Positions 7,357 to 11,655 of a stretch of DNA of 11,655 nucleotides are shown here, piece after piece. Each line of letters opens with the position of its first letter. The stretch's first letter is position 1. Location of the stretch: NCBI GenBank assembly GCA_937906765.1, contig CALCUV010000156.1, positions 1 through 11,655 of the forward strand, given 5' to 3'. Under the pieces are notes generated by a model. The model searched no databases. It had not been told where the DNA came from and saw only the letters and a program-made list of their open reading frames with translations. The position numbers and the translations under genes were made by a program. This stretch comes from an uncultured Prevotella sp. (GTDB lineage: Bacteria > Bacteroidota > Bacteroidia > Bacteroidales > Bacteroidaceae).

Positions 7357-7485
7357 CTAAGCACCGAAAACTATTACATTGAAGATAATGAGGAGTTCTG
7401 TCGATTCAAAATATCCTTCGTAGAACAAGAATCCTGAGAGATTCATGCAAGCAACTAACGCAATAAGTTTAACGATGCTTGTCAT
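7357..7485 (-). CDS. Small hydrophobic ORF, 42 residues, candidate membrane peptide
   Basis: An ATG at 7485 opens a 42-codon frame ending at TAG (7357-7359). It lies in the 230-bp gap between the GTPase gene and the 631-residue gene, 22 bp after the GTPase stop. The peptide starts MTSIVKLIALVACM and ends LLIIFNVIVFGA, giving two hydrophobic stretches (about 4-22 and 31-42) around a short acidic centre (EGYFESTE). One or two membrane passes are possible. The hydrophobic pattern, the coding strand and the position favour a real gene, but a 43-codon frame in A/T-rich DNA can arise by chance. No homologue is recognised. If real, it may act with the membrane components on either side. Confidence 0.5.
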   Translation of the reverse strand: MTSIVKLIALVACMNLSGFLFYEGYFESTELLIIFNVIVFGA

Positions 7486-7507
7486 ACTGAAGTTACTTTA
7501 AAAAGGT

Positions 7508-9394
7508 TTAACCAAATATACGTTTGAGTTTGTCAATCCAAGAGTCGCTCTTTTTTCCGCTTGAAATGATGCGAATAGCGTTGATGATTTTGTGTGTTTC
7601 AGAGGCGTCGAACTCAAAAATGTCGCCCAGGAAGAATTTGCCGAGCGAGAAGGTGAACACCTGTGGAGCATACTTTGTAGAGCGGTTGATGCGCTTAGAG
7701 TTTTCGCAATAATTTTTGAGTGCTGTCACTGTTGCCTGATACTTGTTACACAGCAATCCGGCTGCTACTGTACTACGATCGCCTTCTTTGTCAAGGAAGT
7801 CGGACTTCGTTACAATGAAGTGGATGGCATCAACGCGCTTCATAATTTCCTGGTTTTCCGGAAGTTCGAAAAGCGAAACGAACTTTGAAAGAATGATGCG
7901 TTGGTCAATGTACTTTTTACGTACGCGCTGGTCAATTACATTGCCTTCTTCGTCTCTGACGTCTTCGAGGAACGTAATCTTAACTTTCTCAACTGTTGGG
8001 TCAACAATGATGAAGAATATTTTGCGATTCGTGTTGCTCATCACACGTGTTGCTCCAGTCCCCATGTCTTCAAACGAAACTGTAGCCCTTTCGTTGTCGG
8101 CAATGCGGCGTGCAAATTCTTCACCTGACATTTCAACGAGGTTAATGCGGTGGTCGATGACTTTGCCATTACGTGGCTTTTCCTGAATTTTGCCATGGAA
8201 GTTTGTCACGAATGAACCATGTGTTGAACCTGGCGTAATACCCGCATAGATGTAGGACTGAAGCGCTGCTGCATAGTTACCACCATATTGCTGAAGGTTG
8301 AGCCAGTAATTGAGTTGGGCCTCGCCCTTCTGGAAATGGCTACCATTTGCTCCAACCAATCCCATGAGCATACATGTCTTACCCGTACCGGGAGTACCGA
8401 AAAGGAATACGTCGGTAGCACCAGGCGCTGTACCTTCAATACTATTCATAACGAAATTCTTGAGGTCAGGAAGTCCTTCCTTAACATTTTCGAGATCACT
8501 AAGTGTTTCCCAGGAAGCTTCGGTCATGAGACCTTTGTCAATGAGTTCCCAAGATCTGAAAATGTTGGCTTGGATGAGACGGAGGACGTCGTTGTACTTA
8601 AAATCCGCAGGATTGTTTTGCATATTCTCCATGACCTTATCACTGAGGTCATAATATGTTCTGTCAATCTCGCCTTTAAATGGACTTTGAGTATGGTTGT
8701 CGCGATAATCATCTACTAAGAAGATATCACCCGAGCGCTTCACTTCTACCCATTCCGAGAATTCGTTAATCGCATTTTGGGCTTCTTGAGTATGGCGACC
8801 GTTGGGTAAATCTAGAAGATAGCGCTCGAAATTTTGCAGACGTGGTGCATTAATCGTGTTGGTCCACATCAAATCGTCGATTTCATCTTTATGAACAGAA
8901 TTCGGATATTTGCGAAGGTAATTGCGCAATGCAGCGTAGTTGCCCTTGTCTAAATTTTCCCAATCTGCTTTCTCCTTCTCTCCTTCGATGGTGATTGTCT
9001 TTTGATTATCCAATTCTTCTTTCTGATTGAGCAATTTAGAATACAGAATATTGGCTTCGTTGTATTTGGGACCATTCGGGTAGCGTTCAATGTATCTTAT
9101 AACCTTCTGAATTACGATATTTATGGCAGCAATTGCTTGGTCAATTTCAGAAGAATTGTTGAGTGGCATGCCTTGCCAAGTGTTATCACAACATTCATTC
9201 CAAAGCGATTTTTCTTGAGGGTCGCGAGTCTTGTCCAGCAACAGTGTGTACATTTCGTCCGAAATAACGCTTTGGAGGTCGTTGAGGGTTAAATCTTCGT
9301 ATTCTTTAAGAAGTTCTTCAATCTTATTTATATCTACATTGCTTGTTTCAATTTGACGCAAAAGTAGGGGTTTGTTGTTTCCTAGTATTGGCAT
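7508..9394 (-). CDS. P-loop GTPase-like NTPase with N-terminal helical repeats
   Basis: 628 residues, no signal peptide, probably cytoplasmic. About residues 95-215 carry three TPR-like helical repeats marked by YPNG, YPNS and LPNG followed by a helix, a likely protein-binding surface. The nucleotide-binding domain begins near 325. Walker A/G1 is GTPGTGKT (333-340, after the strand DVFLF), a G3-like strand is NLVEMSG (418-424), and G4 is TKSD (529-532, after AIHFIV). The combination of G1 with T/NKxD points to a TRAFAC-type GTPase rather than an AAA+ ATPase, although the P-loop would suit either. The usual G3 aspartate is replaced by Glu421. A long insert (about 341-410) separates G1 and G3. 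The gene lies 29 bp after the membrane protein gene and 22 bp before a small hydrophobic ORF. It is probably the nucleotide switch of the system. Specificity for GTP is inferred from TKSD only. Confidence 0.88.
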   Translation of the reverse strand: MPILGNNKPLLLRQIETSNVDINKIEELLKEYEDLTLNDLQSVISDEMYTLLLDKTRDPQEKSLWNECCDNTWQGMPLNNSSEIDQAIAAINIVIQKVIRYIERYPNGPKYNEANILYSKLLNQKEELDNQKTITIEGEKEKADWENLDKGNYAALRNYLRKYPNSVHKDEIDDLMWTNTINAPRLQNFERYLLDLPNGRHTQEAQNAINEFSEWVEVKRSGDIFLVDDYRDNHTQSPFKGEIDRTYYDLSDKVMENMQNNPADFKYNDVLRLIQANIFRSWELIDKGLMTEASWETLSDLENVKEGLPDLKNFVMNSIEGTAPGATDVFLFGTPGTGKTCMLMGLVGANGSHFQKGEAQLNYWLNLQQYGGNYAAALQSYIYAGITPGSTHGSFVTNFHGKIQEKPRNGKVIDHRINLVEMSGEEFARRIADNERATVSFEDMGTGATRVMSNTNRKIFFIIVDPTVEKVKITFLEDVRDEEGNVIDQRVRKKYIDQRIILSKFVSLFELPENQEIMKRVDAIHFIVTKSDFLDKEGDRSTVAAGLLCNKYQATVTALKNYCENSKRINRSTKYAPQVFTFSLGKFFLGDIFEFDASETHKIINAIRIISSGKKSDSWIDKLKRIFG

Positions 9395-9423
9395 AACTAT
9401 AGTTAAATTAATTGGGTTGATGT

Positions 9424-10386
9424 TTAGAGTGTGGTACCTCCTGTGTCCTCTCCGCGGTATTTAGGACCAACCAATTTAGATGTAGGTGCGACAAGAAGGT
9501 TAAAGAGAACGAGGAGGTTGAGCAATAGGTAAGCGAAAACACCTAAAGCAGTGATAACATTTTCGCTCTGTAAGAGTTGGCTAGCAAAGTTAGAAACTGG
9601 TGCTTCTCCAAGGTCAAATTCGGCGTATCCGTCAAGGTAATATGGTGCGCCATGACCGCCCTTAATAACAGGAATAAGTCCTTGATCCTCTCTGAAGGTC
9701 TCAATGCGATTGTTGAGTTCTTTCCAACTGCGTTCTTGCAATGTCTTAATGCGGTCTGCTAATTGTGGTAACTTAAAATAATTCCAAGCATTGACTTCGT
9801 TTTTGATAGAGGTCCATTCATCAACCATTTTGATACCTGAAATGTCAGTCGAAGGTAGTGCTGTATTTTCCTTCCAATCGTTTATTCCAGACACCACACG
9901 GGTTGTATAATAATCCTTAAGTTCTTTAGTACCATTATTCCCACTCACTTTGAAATTTCTGAGTTCAGTTTCTGCATTACTTATGAAATCTTCGCACTGA
10001 TCCTCATAATTTTTAAAGATGCTTTCCATGTTGGCAATTTCTGTATTTGCTTGCTTTTGCAGGTTTTCTTTATCGCCAACAACAAAGAAAAACTTTAAGA
10101 ATGGACCACACATGAACACAGCTGCAATGATGTAAATGACAAATGAACTCCACATCACGGGGGTCCACAATTCACGATGACTATCTTCACCTTTAGCATA
10201 AATGGCTAAACAAAGGAAACCACCTAAAACAATCATGATGATAACAGACCATATGATAGGCCAAGTTAAAGAACCGTCTTCGGTGTTGAGCAATGCGCCA
10301 ATACCACTGATGACACCAATACCTGCAAGACCTACGAGTGCAATAATATTAGCAGGTGCAATTCTGTCTTTTTTATCTTGTGACAT
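9424..10386 (-). CDS. Four-helix membrane protein with large helical loop
   Basis: Family not recognised. I chose the ATG at 10386 (MSQDKKDR..., 320 residues). The longer in-frame start at 10461 adds 25 unremarkable residues and lies in a predicted hairpin. Hydrophobic segments are at about 11-33, 42-65 and 77-103, and near the C-terminus at about 277-298. The charged N-terminus (KKDR) and the positive C-terminal tail (SKLVGPKYR) suggest both ends are cytoplasmic. That would place the roughly 170-residue loop between helices 3 and 4 in the periplasm. The loop is rich in charged helical sequence and may be coiled-coil. The stop is 29 bp before the GTPase gene, so the two are probably cotranscribed. 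A membrane platform or sensor working with the GTPase and the upstream peptidase is the simplest inference. No catalytic motif is visible. Confidence 0.85.
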   Translation of the reverse strand: MSQDKKDRIAPANIIALVGLAGIGVISGIGALLNTEDGSLTWPIIWSVIIMIVLGGFLCLAIYAKGEDSHRELWTPVMWSSFVIYIIAAVFMCGPFLKFFFVVGDKENLQKQANTEIANMESIFKNYEDQCEDFISNAETELRNFKVSGNNGTKELKDYYTTRVVSGINDWKENTALPSTDISGIKMVDEWTSIKNEVNAWNYFKLPQLADRIKTLQERSWKELNNRIETFREDQGLIPVIKGGHGAPYYLDGYAEFDLGEAPVSNFASQLLQSENVITALGVFAYLLLNLLVLFNLLVAPTSKLVGPKYRGEDTGGTTL

Positions 10387-10421
10387 AATATGAATACTAA
10401 TTGATTTGTGTACTGCATAAA

Positions 10422-10462
10422 TGTGGAAGAGGTTCTCCTTATAAAAGGATTCTTCCTCCACA
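10422..10462 (-). other. Imperfect hairpin between peptidase and membrane protein genes
   Basis: The arms TGTGGAGGA and TCCTCTTCCACA (minus strand) can pair around an A/T-rich centre, with a GU pair and some internal mismatches. It sits in the 98-bp gap after the peptidase stop. No strong T-run follows it, so it could be a weak terminator, an attenuator or an mRNA-stability stem. An upstream in-frame ATG of the next gene (10461) falls inside this stem, which argues against using that start. Confidence 0.45.
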
Positions 10463-10484
10463 AGTTGTTTATTGTTGTGTTTTA

Positions 10485-11655
10485 TTAATTAACTTTTTCA
10501 AGTTCAAATTTATAACGAGATTTACCATTACGAAAGGCTTCTGCACCGAGGTTCCCTTTACTAGTCGGAATGAAAATGTAGTCATCCTCATTCAATTTTT
10601 TACCATTAGGAGCAATAGCTGGACCATCTTGATCAATCAGAATTCTATCGGATTCCCAAGTTACAAAAACTTTTGCACTATAGATTTGTCTTGATTGTAC
10701 AGTTCGATCTTCAATGAATCCCTCATGTGGTGATGTGAACGTAAAATATATCCAATCTTCATCAATCTTTTTATGGGAGGTTTCATTAATTATATCTACT
10801 TCATATGTACTTTTCCATTTTCCAACGAGCAGTTCATGATTTTTCATCAAATCGTCGAACTTCACTTCTTCTCCATTCGTTGTAACATCAAGTGCATCCT
10901 TGATTTGAATAGTAGGACCAATGCGATGTTGCGTGTCAGTTTGTTTTGCTGTCATGCGAAGAATCTTGATGATTTGGTCTGTTGTTAGGTCCTTATTCTT
11001 ACTCTTAAGTAAAGCGACAGCACCTGCTACAACAGGAGAAGCCATAGACGTGCCACTCATTTCCTGGAATCCGTCAGGCGATGCAACTGTACCTCTCTGT
11101 TGCCATATTGGAACGCAACGCTTGTCTGTAACGCTCCATAGGTTAACTCCAGGAGCAGCAACCGTGCTGTATTGTAAGTTCGCCTCAGGAGCCATACCAT
11201 AATTACTAAAATTAGCCATTAATCCTTTACTATCAACAGCTTCCACTTTTATTATATTGTTTGCTCGGTTCTTAGGATCCAATCCCATGAAAAGCGTCTC
11301 ATTTCCAGCAGCGGTACAGATTACGCAATTATGATCGTTTGCAATTTTACCAATATAATTCCAAAGCGCTTCACAACCTTTATTCATCGTTTGTGAAATC
11401 ACCACTTGGTCGCCAAATGGCAGAACCTTAGCTAATCCTTTGGGGAATGCACGACCTATAGAGAGATTAATCACATCTGCCCCTTTGTAAACAGCATACA
11501 TCAGTCCTTCTAAAACATTCATGTCTGTTAATTGGTCACCCAAGGATACGGGAATCCATGTACATTCTGGAGCAATTATCACATGCCCTGCTGCCATGTT
11601 TTTCGAAATGACATCCCTTACACGACTTGTCTTGCTGTGCCTGTGGCAGTTCTGC
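10485..11655 (-). CDS. Subtilisin-like serine peptidase (S8), N-terminus beyond window
   Basis: Serine endopeptidase of the subtilase fold. Counting from the first in-window Met (11597), the sequence shows the ADVINLSIG strand (about 40-48), the oxyanion-hole Asn in TAAGNE (N99), and the catalytic serine motif GTSMASP (S184, codon at 11046-11048) followed by VVAGAVALL. The catalytic Asp, and probably an intact His motif, lie upstream of the window. The frame stays open past the Met to the right edge, so that Met is not the true start. After the peptidase domain, about residues 255-370 form a separate beta-rich tail beginning LLVGKW, which resembles the opening of lipocalin-like domains (inference). 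It is first in the visible gene row, 98 bp before the membrane protein gene, so it is a plausible effector or maturation protease of the system. Secretion cannot be judged without the N-terminus. The S8 call is firm; its substrate is unknown. Confidence 0.93.
   Translation of the reverse strand, partial: QNCHRHSKTSRVRDVISKNMAAGHVIIAPECTWIPVSLGDQLTDMNVLEGLMYAVYKGADVINLSIGRAFPKGLAKVLPFGDQVVISQTMNKGCEALWNYIGKIANDHNCVICTAAGNETLFMGLDPKNRANNIIKVEAVDSKGLMANFSNYGMAPEANLQYSTVAAPGVNLWSVTDKRCVPIWQQRGTVASPDGFQEMSGTSMASPVVAGAVALLKSKNKDLTTDQIIKILRMTAKQTDTQHRIGPTIQIKDALDVTTNGEEVKFDDLMKNHELLVGKWKSTYEVDIINETSHKKIDEDWIYFTFTSPHEGFIEDRTVQSRQIYSAKVFVTWESDRILIDQDGPAIAPNGKKLNEDDYIFIPTSKGNLGAEAFRNGKSRYKFELEKVN

Noticed and set aside
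7743..8186. 147-codon open frame on the plus strand
   Set aside because: It is antisense to the GTPase motifs, which are unmistakable on the minus strand.
10387..10461. Upstream ATG giving a 345-residue form of the membrane protein
   Set aside because: The extra 25 residues look untranslated and the ATG lies in a hairpin. The form starting MSQDKKDR has the usual basic cytoplasmic N-terminus.

Overview
The window looks like a chromosomal accessory region of a Bacteroidales bacterium (Prevotella/Bacteroides type). The reasons are A/T-rich start contexts without Shine-Dalgarno sequences, a broken gene that resembles the Bacteroidales family DUF6261, and many secreted or membrane-anchored coiled-coil proteins. 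This placement is inferred from style; there is no marker gene. Every convincing gene is on the minus strand, so transcription runs from right (11655) to left (1).

Upstream module (11655 to 4098). In transcription order it holds: a subtilisin-like S8 peptidase cut by the right edge; a four-helix membrane protein with a large loop, probably periplasmic; a 628-residue P-loop GTPase-like protein with N-terminal helical repeats; an unlisted 42-residue hydrophobic ORF; and two related membrane-anchored coiled-coil proteins of 631 and 424 residues. Most gaps are 9 to 98 bp, as in an operon. The last 533 bp of the two anchored genes are almost identical (three base differences before the end), while their N-terminal parts differ.

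Middle (4097 to 2995). A 326-bp gene-poor gap carries a 42-bp tandem repeat array in which three of the units contain an ACTCA...TGAGT dyad. Next is a DUF6261-like reading frame interrupted by an in-frame TGA and an in-frame TAG.

Downstream module (2963 to 1). It holds two exported helical proteins (293 and 363 residues), a GC-rich hairpin, and a third member of the anchored family that runs off the left edge. That member shares 117 of 123 bases with the middle of the 631-residue gene.

Reading of the whole: an NTPase switch, a peptidase, a membrane scaffold and a shuffling family of membrane-tethered proteins sharing a YE(I/V)WVN domain suggest a regulated signalling or conflict (defence-like) system with variable sensor or adaptor subunits. 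The motifs are visible in the sequence; the system-level function is inference.
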